Under the pieces are notes generated by a model. That model was not told where the DNA came from. It ran no database searches and was given only the letters and a program-made list of their open reading frames with translations. From Gracilaria vermiculophylla (lineage: Eukaryota > Rhodophyta > Florideophyceae > Gracilariales > Gracilariaceae), in NCBI GenBank assembly GCA_019155205.2, contig JAHNZQ020000049.1:678107-718885 (forward strand): a stretch of DNA of 40,779 nt. The letters are read 5' to 3'. How positions within the stretch are numbered: the stretch's first letter is position 1; every line of letters starts with the position of its first letter. The position numbers were made by a program, and so were the translations under genes. Shown here one piece after another: positions 31,583 through 40,779 of this stretch.

Positions 31583-34500
31583 CAGATTGGCGTGGTATCT
31601 CCTGATGAAGTTCTTATGGATGTGTCCCGGAGGTTCTTCCGTGTCATGCTTTGCACTGTACAAGTACCATCGTGCGTGGTACAGTATCCCTTCAGGGTTT
31701 TCAATTTGAGAGAAAATATGGTCTACTGCATACAGGAAATCACATTGAGAAGTCATGATGGCGTCTGGAGCTTCCATCAATAGTTCAACGAGAGGTGTGA
31801 CGAGTTTTTTAGTATCCATTGGTGTCGTCACTCCTGAGATGGTCGGCGGAGGAATTTCCGCTTGTATCCCCTGAGGTGCGGTGACGGGCATTCCTGAGGG
31901 GCTAGGCATCGGAACTTTCGTCACTCGATCACGGGAAACGACGTCTTGAAGCCCGTCTACCTCGGTGACGACAGTGTTTCCGTAGGTTTCCAGGACTTTG
32001 TAAGGCCCCAAGGTATTCGGCTCTAATTTGCATGTGATGTCCGGCGGTTCATTAGATTTCTCTTTAGGTTTGTCGAGCAAAACCACGTCGCCTTCTTTCA
32101 TGTGACGGCTTTCTTTCAACTTGCGGTCAAAATCCGGTTTTCATCTTCTCTGCAGGGCGTTGAGTCCCTTCTTTTGAGAGAAAGGGTGCGTTTTCATAGC
32201 GCCTTAAGATAGATTGTTTGCTCGCGTCGCTGTTGGTACCTGTGGTTTATCCGTCGCGTGCGCAGTGGCACGTGCCACATTGAAGACATTAGGCGGGATT
32301 CAGGAGTGCACCAGATTGAAAGGAGCGGTTTCTGTAGAGCGGTGCACCTGCAGTCTGTTTGCATACGTGACCGGGCCCATGTATGCGTCCCAATACCTTC
32401 TGGTGATCCGCGACGCAGTGTTTCAAACTTAAGGCGATGGTTTTGTTAAACCTTTCCGCGTGTCCGTTAGTCTGGGTGTGACATGGAGTGGTAAACAACT
32501 GCTTCCTCCTCTGCATTCCGGAGATAGGGCTGAAGAGCTTCGCCGTAAACTGAGTTCTTTTGTCAGTAAATGGATACAACGAGATCTTATATGGGTAAAC
32601 CCAATTCTCTAGAAATGTGTCGGCAACTACTGCTAAAGTGGAGCTCCTGAGGGTATAGGCGCGCGTGACCTTCGAGAACCGATCGTTGATCATGAGAATA
32701 AATCCATGCCCTCTCTTCATCTTGAATAAAGGGCGCAAAATGCCCATTTCCGCGAGTTTCAAAGGTCCCGAAGGCGAGAACAAGGTGACCGGTGTTCAGT
32801 GTATGCGGATATTTTCCCACGCGGCGGCGCATGAATGACAGTCCCCCACCATTAGAAAGGCTTCCATAGTCATGTTTGGCCAATTAAACGCCATGTTCAT
32901 GGTAAAATATATGCAAGATCCACTGGAGTACCTGGCAAGGCGACGAAAGTGCGAGAGATACAGCATTATCGCCAGAAAGCTCATCGGAACCACCTTTTGA
33001 AGAGCTCCACCCAGGGGAACGCGGCGTACAAGTACGTCGTAGCGGTCCACATGAAATGGTGACGTTAGACTACGGACAGTGGCGGGGCCCTCCTTGCAGT
33101 ACGCATCCATACTCTTCTCCTTCAAGGACTCCACTATCGTGATGAGGAGAACTTCTTTCTCCCTCTCGACAAGGGCCATCACCTCAAAGAGCCCACTAAA
33201 CATGCCTCTGGGTTCACAACATTTCAAGAACACCCTTTCGGATATTTCCTTCCTGTCCGCGTCCTCGATGAATAGACACGGAATAGAGTCCTCCGAAGGT
33301 GTTTTGTATTCTCCCTCGGTAATGATTTGCGACAGTGCATCCACTCCCTGGTTTTTTATTCCAGGACAGTAGACAATGTCATATTCGAACTCCAGGAGGC
33401 GTGGCCTCCAACTCCCCAGGCGACCAGAAGCATCCGTCAAAGACGGTATCGAATTCAATGGTGTGGGGTTCGGCCTCAAAATGAAACGCACACCGTCCAG
33501 GTCCGGGCGTAAAAATCAACCTCGCCCATACGATTGCGAGACATTCGCGCTCCGATGTAGAATAATTCCGTTTGGTCGGAGGAAGGCTGCGAGTCCAGTA
33601 TCCTAAAGGTTGAAGTCCACTTTCCGGTTCTTGCTGCGGGAGGGTAAATACGACCTGACACGTACAGACGGCTGTGTACAGCACCATTCGGCCGTTTCGC
33701 TTCTGGAGAACTTAAATCGGTGGCTCCATTAGTCTCTTTTTCAAAGTGTGAAAGTCTTCGAACTATTTTCCCGTTTAGGAGGCCCCTTGCATAGGTATGT
33801 GTTTCTCCAAGAAGCGATTTAAAGTCGGCGCAATACAGGAGAAGTTCGGAACAAACCTCCGAAAAACATTATACAACCCCAGGAAGGAGCGGAGAATCTT
33901 CTGGCATGTGGGAGGGTGAGCTTCCTTGATGGCGTCCTGAGTCTTTGTGGAAACATGTAGGCGGCCGTGGAACACAACATTCACTACGTAATTCACCGAG
34001 TACTTGAAAATGAAACACTTATGCAGCTACATGGTGAGTCTAACATCCTTCAGGAGTTGGAGCACGTGCTTGGCATGCATAAAATGTTTCTCCACGCGGC
34101 GGGAGCATAAAATGACATCTTCAATATACATCACATCGCGTACTGCTACTTCATCTTTGAAAGGATTATATCCACCGCTCTATGGAACGTGGCGCGTGCA
34201 TTATTTAATCCAAATGGTATTCTTAGGAATCTGAAAATTCCATAGTATGAAGTGAACCTTGTCTTTTCCTTATAGGGATCATCCATCTCGATGTGCCAGT
34301 AATCACTATTGGCGTCCAGCGTAGGGAACATGGAAGAATTACCTAAGGAGTCAATTCATTAATCCATATGCGATTTCGGGTACGAAGGGCGTATCGTCAC
34401 CTCGTTGAGGCATCTATAGTCGATGAAGAACTTCAACGGGCCATATTTCTTCTTCATAAACATCATTGGAGAACCCCGTTCGGAATTTAAGGGCCCAGTA

Positions 34501-35555
34501 TCGCCTTTTTGTAGCATTCGGTGGACCTCATCGCGTTCGAACTCACGCGCATAAGGCCCTACCATCGTCGAAAGTAGGTACACCGGCTTTGCATCATATG
34601 TGAGCTGTATAAGGTACTTGGAAAGGCTGCTCTGGCCCAGCCGACATGACCAAATTTTCTCTAAGGCGGATAGCACCTCCACTATTCTATGACGAAAGTC
34701 TTCGAAATCTTTGCCAATTTGGTGCTTCTCCTGCTAAGTGACGGGGTTCTCTTCCTATGGAGTCGTGGATACCGCTTCGGGTCCTATGGTGGCAATAGCA
34801 TCGTTTTCATCCCGGCTCTTCATAAGAGGAAGATGAGAAAGTCCTACCTAGGCTAGTAATGACAATCCGACGACAGACCCTTTCTGGAGCCGTAAAGGCG
34901 AGTATTTCAGGTTAGCAAGTACTGGCCTGAAGGAAATGTTGGGATCTATTTCCGTAGCGCCATTAGCCATCATAATATGCTGTTTCGTCGTCAAATATGG
35001 ATTCCCCTGTAGGAATGAAAGGCCTGATGCAGAAGTCTGCACCCAACCTTCGGCCTGACTCCTCGTGGGAATTTCGATACTCTTCACCACCCGGAGCGTA
35101 TTTGATTGCGTCTCACATGGAAGATTACTCACGTGACGCGCGTTGCCATCCGGTACCGGAGTTGCGGTTAACATACCTACAGGGGCGGCGTCGTGAAACG
35201 TCACCTTCCGCAGGCGTGGGTGTATTGCACGTACATACCGATCAGCAAGGGGAGTTTCCAATAGGCATCGTGCTGATATGTTTGTCGCCACGAAAAACCA
35301 CACCTTCACCTATAAGCAGCTTAGTTGCAGATACAAGGGTAATGCTCCGAGGATTTTCAATGCTTGACGCAATGCGTCTCGCACCTTAGGAAGCTTGGCA
35401 GTCCTCAAGGAGCCGAGATCAGACCGCAGGTGCACGCTAGCGTGCACAAGGTTGACGCCGGCCTCGATGTCAAGGATAGTGCGCACCGTTATGGAGGCGA
35501 GTGGAAAACATCCTATAGAGGCAAACAACTTGTATTTCTCACGGTGAGTGTGCAA
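31583..35555 (-). pseudogene. Ty3/gypsy pol, element 2: protease to chromodomain
   Basis: Down the minus strand: 35555-35310 holds the protease site LDIEAGVNLV (Asp-Ile-Glu replaces Asp-Thr/Ser-Gly). 34682-34359 is the RT N-terminus (FERDEVHRML, SPMMFMKKKYG, FIDYRCLNE). 34331-34146 has TLDANSDYWHIEMDD and PFGLNNARATFHRAVDIIL. The RT catalytic box is YIED (34117-34128) instead of YxDD. 33996-33775 has FLGLYNVFRRFVPNF. 33687 onward is RNase H (PLGYWTRSLPPTKRNYSTSE), then YDIVYCPGIKNQGVDALS and the integrase zinc-finger region. 32783-32289 is the integrase core with the first aspartate lost (MGILRPL), FTDKRTQF and NGHAERFN kept. 32119-31583 has the integrase tail (LGPYKVLE) and a chromodomain (ARWYLYSAKHDTEEPP). 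Every catalytic centre but RNase H shows a damaging change. Confidence 0.9.
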
Positions 35556-35936
35556 AAATATTACTTAAAGATGACGAATGTGTTTCAATAGATTGTGGGG
35601 CCCGCCGATTCTGCGTCGCCGGTGTAGATGGCTTATCCCTCTTTCCTAAAGGCGACCTTCGTGGGACCAAGGCCCGACCGTTAGGAGCCCCGCAGAGTCT
35701 CTACGCGTGACCCTGAGAGTTTTTCTGGTTCGCAGGGATCTGAGGTCCAATACAGGACAGCTTCTGCAGTTGCGCGCTGGAATGCGTGGTGTTCATCGGA
35801 TATGAAACCAATTTGGGTGCCGGCTCCTGCACTGTCGGCGCAAGTGCACGTGGAACAGGCTGCATTCCAACTGGAGCGTGAGAACCGTAGTTTCCTTGAG
35901 GGGTAGCGGATATCGTTATACGCACATCCATGACTT
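35556..35936. other. Gag-pol linker of element 2
   Basis: A short minus-strand frame (35701-35940) is Pro/Gln/Ala-rich (PVPRALAPTVQEPAPK) and probably represents the gag C-terminus or the start of pol. Confidence 0.4.
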
Positions 35937-38010
35937 TCACCCTCCGTCTGCGTGTCTTATAGGTCTCGGAAACTCATCTCCCGTTCCTAAAGGATGGTGG
36001 CTCTCATTCCTGGGGTGAGAGTGGCACAGTATACTGGCTCTCGAGACAAGCAAATCTTGCAAATCGGTGGGTGGCCCAGTGGGTTTGCGAGTCGAAACAT
36101 CCTGTAGGATTCTGCCGAAGTACACGAGGAAGGAGACGAGAGTCTTCTCGTCTTAGACGGTGCTACCTGGGATGAGGCGTATGTAAGAGCAAGGGTCTCT
36201 TGCTCTCCCTCGAGCGGGAAATCGTCGACCTCCCCTAAGGTGCTGGAGTCCAACGTCAGGGCGGATGTTCGACAGTTCCTTAGGGCTGTTAGGTTGTCCG
36301 AAAGTAGAGGATGGCCTCGGCGGGGGACTCGGTGAGTATCCCCATAGGATTCCGCGAAACGTCTTAGCTCCGTATAGGTGGTCTTTGGGTGCGTTGTCAA
36401 GTGACTACGTACCCTGGTGCGGACCGAGGGAAGGAGTCCCTCGACAAACAACGACTTCAGCCGTCGTTCGGAGTACAAGTTCCCACATTGTAAGGCCTTT
36501 GTCCACAGCTTCTGTGAGAGCTCTGTTTCGATCATTACCGTACATTGCTTAATTGAGGTTACTTCAGCGTCAGCACTGGCTGTCACCTCTTCTGTTGCGT
36601 ACCTATTGAGGAGAAAACCTACCACCTTCGGGAACATCGTCAAGATCTTCGTTCCAGGATCATCCACAATGTTGCTCTCCCACTTGAGACACGGCTGCAT
36701 TAGGGATTGCACTTTGCCGGTGAGGGAGAACTAAAAGCACCGAAGGGTGGCACATTCTTGGGCACCATTGGTATTACACGCCGACCGGAAGCGTGTTAGA
36801 AAATTGAACACCGAGATGAGGTCTTTGTCTAAGAAAGAGTGCTCCTACACTTGAATATCTATGCGGTGCGAGATCTTCGTAAGTCGTTTCGCGACCGACG
36901 CATCGTAAAGGGGGCAGTAATCATTCCACAGGTAGGTGACATAATCCACCAGTTTAGCGAAGACGTAGATAATCGGGACGATCATCCTGACCCTTTCGCT
37001 ATCCTCCTTAGGAGTTATACTGTCCTCCGAGCTGGAACTGTTTACGGATTCAGAGTCTGAGTCTCTGCGAATCGGTGCCTAGCCATCTGCCTTTCTCCCT
37101 CCGTTTCTTTCAGCGTCTTTCTATGGGTTTTCAGAGTGCATGAGGATACCCCCGCTATAGCAATTTAGCAGAGAAGTATTCTGTCCTTCTCTCCGTGAGA
37201 GAATTTCTTCGCGACCGACATCCTGTTCTTTTTCGTGGGGCGACAGGTCCAGACAAATGATAGAAATATTTCTGATGTGTTCCCGTTTCCCTATTGAACT
37301 ATCCATTCCTTCTCTGGCGTACGGTGCGGCAGTATCCTATTCTTCTATGCCTGGGGTTACCCTAGGTGATGATAGAGGAAACCTCTCCTGTAAGAAGGAA
37401 TGACTTTGAGCGCCGCTGCGGGGAGCAGCTGCGTAGATTGGGAACAAACATCCGCATGGATAACATCTGAGATCACCTCTAAGAAAATGTCCGAATCCAG
37501 CAAGGCATCCACCGCCAGGTGAGCACTCTCCGATGCGAATTCCTCCTCAAGAGCGAGGCTGCGTGCTCCAAAATATGTCCCAACACCTGCAGGGATTCTT
37601 TCGACCGACTCTTGTGAGAACCAATCCGTATGGGGCGGGGCCTGTGACCTCAAGAGGGAGTTAGCCTCCGGGTGTTCCCGTCCCTGCAGCTCTTGAGGTG
37701 GCGGCTTCGATGCCGTGCGCGGTTCTTCATCGTCCACGTCGGCGATCTCCAGAGGTGCCGCGGTTGGTTCCGCTTGTCACAGATCATGCACCCTCCTAAG
37801 GCTCTTCTTGACAAGCTCCACAGAGCAGCCAGGATTCCTAAGGAGACTTTCAGGTTCCTCCAGTCTAACGGCAATCTCTTGGGAAGCGCTGCGCGTGCCG
37901 CGCCCATCAACGGAGCTCGTTGCTTGAGGGTCTTGGGGGAGGGGGGGGGGGTCCATTGAAGATTTCGAGGGGTCCGTGTAAGAGTAGCCCGTGGGTGATT
38001 TCCCTCCCAT
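35937..38010 (-). pseudogene. Ty3/gypsy gag, element 2
   Basis: The minus frame starts at 38010 (MGGKSPTGYSYTDPSKSS) and runs to 37357 with a single TGA near 37777. It is Pro/Glu-rich, with a helix region PGCSVELVKKSLRRVHDL. After a frameshift near 37350 the frame used by 37306-37121 and 36712-35987 continues. It carries the capsid-like retrotransposon gag motif SLFVEGLLPSVRTRVRSHL and TYTELRRFAESYGDTHR, typical of Ty3/gypsy gag. A degraded zinc-knuckle-like cluster (CKICLSREPVYC) is near the end, without the usual histidine. The length, about 690 codons, is normal to long for the group. Confidence 0.7.
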
Positions 38011-38116
38011 TCCGACTCCTCGTAAAAAGAAGTTCTACTGTTCGGTTCCGATCGTTGCAAACCAATATAACGTTTCTGTCGTGACTCTTGCGATTCCTTT
38101 AGGAAACTGAGCTTTT

Positions 38117-38129
38117 GAGTCAGAGACCA
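38117..38129 (-). other. Primer binding site of element 2
   Basis: On minus, two bases (AC) after the 5' LTR the sequence reads TGGTCTCTGACTC. It starts with TGG, the complement of a tRNA CCA end, with normal spacing. The matching tRNA 3' end would read GAGTCAGAGACCA; I cannot assign it to an amino acid. Confidence 0.5.
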
Positions 38130-38131
38130 GT

Positions 38132-38687
38132 TGTGGTACGTTCGATTCTTCTTTTGAGGTGGTAGTGCGCAACTACCTTAAGGAGTTTTTAATGACTCCA
38201 ACGGCGCAGGTTCCTAAATGTAGTCTGCGGTAATCACGGTCACGAGCCGAGGGTATCTTAAAAAGGAGTTTCGCAAGCACCAAGCGGACAAGAGGTTTCA
38301 TTGGGTGAACAATGCCCCTACGGGCGCTGCTCTGAGGTGATCTACGGATCGGTGGCATAGAAACCTTGAGGCGTTCGACAAGAGTCCCCAGCCGGAAGAA
38401 GTAGAGCAAGAATTAAGGACGCCTGGTTTTCTTCCCCCAGAGCTGGAGCTCAACCGGCAGATTAAATACCTTGCCGGGAGCCCGCCTCGACAGGTCTCGC
38501 TACTGTAAAAATTCCCCGCACAAATTAAATCTAATATATCTAAACTCTACAATTCCTCAGAAGTACCGTAGCACACGTGGGCCGAGTAATACACCACGCG
38601 GCTCAGTTAATAAAATACGAGCCCTCCTTAGGAATATCCCGTCATAAAGCCACACGACAATATCACCTTAGGATCCACTGTATTAAA
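38132..38687 (-). repeat. 5' LTR of element 2 (LTR A4)
   Basis: 556 bp, starting TGTGGTAC on plus; the other end has decayed to TATTAAA where the family has TACTACA. It is clearly but distantly similar to A3 (roughly 70-80% by eye), so the insertion is old. Confidence 0.85.
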
Positions 38688-39065
38688 CCCTTTAGCTGAA
38701 CTCACGGTATATTGCCAAGACCCCGGAACACACAAGCGTAAATTACAGCCGCTGGCGTTACTGTGCGCATCTTCGTTGTTTCCAGTAAACTAAAGGTATT
38801 TATATATTTTGTTAATACGGCCACTTTTGGCCCCAAGCATGGCATCCCAGCCGTTATGCTTGTTAATTCTGCGCAGGTGGGATAACTGGTCTTTACTTGC
38901 CGCCTACGCTAGAATCTCTCTCCACTCTTGGAGAAATACATCGTGGATCACGGAACCCGATTGCATGCATTACTAAAAAACGTATTTGGACCTCTTTTCT
39001 CTTCTTATAATCGCCCTCGCACAAGAACTTGACCCACAGTGTCAATAATCAACTATTTTTGCACT
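38688..39065. other. Flank of element 2, no gene recognised
   Basis: A mixed-composition stretch. A short plus-strand run around 38940-39000 (KYIVDHGTRLHALLKNVFG) is faintly like a Ty3/gypsy integrase second-aspartate region, but it is isolated. Confidence 0.3.
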
Positions 39066-39218
39066 ATGTCCACCAAACCGACAAACCGCGGCTTGCTCGA
39101 AGCGGTGCGAACCATTGTCTTACCGATTCACGGCGGCGAAGCCCAGTACCTACCGGGCTACGCCACAATAGATACGGATGATGATTGCGCTATAGAATCT
39201 GCACGGACTTCGGTTTGA
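39066..39218 (+). CDS. Small ORF, 50 aa, unrecognised
   Basis: An ATG at 39066 opens 50 codons ending TGA. The product starts MSTKPTNRGLLEAVRT and ends with an acidic IDTDDDCAIES part. A TATAAT-like string lies about 60 bases upstream. The sequence is locally better balanced than its AT-rich surroundings. It may be a small gene, a first exon or a transposon remnant. Confidence 0.2.
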   Translation: MSTKPTNRGLLEAVRTIVLPIHGGEAQYLPGYATIDTDDDCAIESARTSV

Positions 39219-40083
39219 CATCTGTTTTCTTTCCTGCACCCATTTCGACGGCTTAAATTCGGAGTTACGCCCGGTTCGTGTGCTTCGCTTGGGAGAAGCT
39301 CTGCCGCGGAGCCGCCCCGGAAGAGGAAGGTATTCAACTCCTTCGTGGTGCTAACCCTTGTGGAGATTTCACTACAAGAGATATTTAAAACCCTACTCAT
39401 TTGCAAATAATACTATTCAAAGAATGATATATAATATCCGTCAATAAATATCCCGATTGATATAACTGCTTCATTAAGAAAATTGCTAGCTATGACACTA
39501 TCAAAAAATACGCTTAAATAAGCCGGATGTACGTATTGAATACATTAATGGAATAGGAGAGGATTTTATAAAAAAAACTTATCCACGAGACGATCAGAAA
39601 TAGTTTTCAGAAATAAAAAATAAGCTCATGATCGGAGTTTTCAAACTTCAATGCAGTTTCCTAAGCAGAAAGTAACAGCCTGATATAAAACGTTCAAGAA
39701 TATTCCACTAATTATGATTATTAAAACGTTTCTCCAAGAAAATATAGTCAACGTTAAAAAAGGGAGGAAAAGCGATTCACATAGCTCCCAAAATATTGAT
39801 AGTATTAACGTTGCAAGTATTTTATTAACCATAGATTCTACATTGAAAAAAAATAATTTGTTTCTCATGGGATGTAAGATGTTGTAGGCATTTGATACTT
39901 CATTGCTACATAGATAAACGGAATACATTACGGAAAAAGATGATGAATGTTTGCAGAAGAAAACTATAAAAAACATGTTAAAAAATCAAGCATAAAAATA
40001 TCAATGTTTCCAAAGAGATGAATATTTCGATGGGAACAAATATGAATTTTAAACTCATGGAAAGTAAATACATGGATGAAAGG
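39219..40083. other. AT-rich DNA left of the copia end
   Basis: Very AT-rich from 39400. A 111-codon minus frame (39641-39976) encodes a Leu/Ile/Phe-rich protein with possible membrane helices, but such frames arise easily in AT-rich DNA and no family fits. Confidence 0.35.
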
Positions 40084-40216
40084 ATCGGCGGCTTGACTCC
40101 GGAGAGTCGGGCGGGACGGAATCGCCGGCCGTGTGTTTATTTTGCACTGTCGGGTGGAACGGGTGGATACTGTTGCCCGTTCCAGTGCGCGGCCAGCATC
40201 TGGTCATTCACCGTCC
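40084..40216. repeat. GC-rich island with two hairpins
   Basis: An abrupt GC-rich 130-bp block in AT-rich DNA. It contains GACTC-CGGA-GAGTC and a GGAACGGG ... CCCGTTCC stem with a 12-base loop. On minus, GAGGGACGG followed by TGAATGACC at its right edge could be a polypurine tract and LTR start for the copia element at 40445, and AAATAAAC further in could be a polyadenylation signal. Confidence 0.35.
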
Positions 40217-40444
40217 CTCGCAAATATAATACCTAATGCATGTGTTGCGTATAAACTACAATATTCAACGTAGCGTCTACCGTTAAAAACCTTTGTCGTG
40301 ATAAAACCCTTTGGGACAAAACTCATGACAGGAGGAAAAGGTATAGCGCTCAAAACAACTTAAAGACAAATGGATACACACAAAACAAAGATCTGTGAAA
40401 CGCATAATAATAGACAAAAACAAATATAGTTAGTACAAAAAACC
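40217..40444 (-). other. 3' untranslated stretch after copia pol
   Basis: AT-rich DNA between the pol stop at 40445 and the GC-rich block. It fits a copia 3' leader; no frame recognised. Confidence 0.35.
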
Positions 40445-40779
40445 TTAAGCTCTCAAGCCGCAAAGCAGACGGTATTTCTCAAGCTTATCAGCTTTCAAAG
40501 CTTTTGTCAACACATCGGCAAGTTGCAAAATCGTGTCGATCTTATTCAATCGCACAACGCCATTCCTCACCAGTTCTTTGACATGGTGGCACTTCAATGC
40601 TATATGTTTGTTCCTTTCAGAAGTCTTTGGCTTCGCAGCAATAGAGGCTGCTGTTGTGCTATCGCAATACAATGCGATTGGGTACATCCTAGGTTCACAT
40701 TCACTTAGCACTTCATCTGTGCGCATTTCGAAGAACAATCTTCGCAGCCAAGTTAACGTCTTACAACAATAGGAGAGCG
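40445..40779 (-). CDS. Ty1/copia pol, RNase H C-terminal end, partial (runs off the window)
   Basis: The minus frame is open from the window edge to a TAA at 40445 with no interruption. The motifs are those of copia RNase H: LTWLRRLFFEM, then CDSTTAASIAAKPKTSERNK (20 residues, with the catalytic aspartate), the HIALKCHH block, and the closing QLADVLTKAL...LLCGL. The start is outside the window. Unlike the other elements here it shows no decay, so it may belong to a young copy. It could have supplied proteins for a copia-type TRIM such as the one at 19607, but no shared LTR is visible. Confidence 0.85.
   Translation of the reverse strand, partial: LSYCCKTLTWLRRLFFEMRTDEVLSECEPRMYPIALYCDSTTAASIAAKPKTSERNKHIALKCHHVKELVRNGVVRLNKIDTILQLADVLTKALKADKLEKYRLLCGLRA

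Larger units (their letters stand above)
28248..38687 (-). mobile_element. Complete but dead Ty3/gypsy chromodomain retrotransposon, element 2 (10.4 kb)
   Basis: Two LTRs in the same orientation bound gag and pol on minus and an antisense frame on plus. Order along the element: 5' LTR (38132-38687), primer site (38117-38129), gag (35937-38010), protease/RT/RNase H/integrase/chromodomain (31583-35555), antisense ORF on the other strand (31289-29199), polypurine tract (28805-28815), 3' LTR (28248-28802). Stops, frameshifts and lost catalytic residues show it cannot move. No target duplication is visible: ACGAC before, CCCTT after. Confidence 0.88.

Noticed and set aside
38940..39000. Isolated integrase-like peptide (VDHGTRLHALLKNVF)
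   Set aside because: Too short and without neighbouring integrase motifs.
39641..39976. 111-codon membrane-like minus frame
   Set aside because: Leu/Ile/Phe-rich frames arise by chance in DNA this AT-rich; no recognised family.
1..40779. CRISPR arrays, bacterial operons, rRNA genes
   Set aside because: No regularly spaced repeats, ribosome binding sites or rRNA signatures seen; the content is eukaryotic.

Overview
The window is nuclear DNA of a eukaryote. There are no bacterial operons. Two long, apparently intronless genes lie in transposon-rich, mostly AT-rich DNA, and at least one gene has a TATA box. The Ty3/gypsy elements carry chromodomains and one mini-retrotransposon uses a copia-type half-tRNA primer site. 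With intron-poor GC-rich genes, this fits a red alga or another protist such as an oomycete better than an insect. I cannot fix the organism from sequence alone.

Layout. 1-10.9 kb is the gene-bearing part: a SANT/Myb-like nuclear protein gene (153-1055, minus), a very GC-rich SV2/SVOP-type major facilitator transporter gene (2636-4318, minus), and a small secreted-protein gene with a TATA box (8826-9026, minus). Long AT-rich intergenic DNA and one unassigned GC-rich island lie between and beside them. 10.9-17.1 kb is a graveyard of four broken Tc1/mariner elements. Two of them were each hit by a solo LTR of one family, with recognisable 5-bp target duplications. A 100-N gap inside one solo LTR is flanked by the same 16 bases on both sides and looks like an assembly artefact.

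17.1-23.5 kb is a 5'-truncated chromodomain Ty3/gypsy element (element 1, pol on minus). 23.9-26.5 kb is an AT-rich decayed Ty3/gypsy pol on plus (element 3). 26.5-27.0 kb is a probable copia fragment. 28.25-38.69 kb is a complete but dead Ty3/gypsy element (element 2: LTR, primer site, gag, protease, RT, RNase H, integrase, chromodomain, polypurine tract, LTR). The right edge holds an open copia RNase H end that runs off the window.

The most interesting result: elements 1 and 2 both carry a long extra reading frame (about 733 and 697 codons) on the strand opposite pol, between the end of pol and the 3' LTR. The two frames are collinear. Short motifs (YDRI, then RWG ten residues later, then a G-x-L-x-x-L block about 126 codons on) keep their spacing, although both frames are interrupted by stops. 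A third partial copy lies at about 27.45-28.05 kb. I recognise no known family in it. Element 1's copy is split by a 311-bp TRIM with 80-bp LTRs and an exact 5-bp target duplication; removing the TRIM plus one duplication restores the frame.
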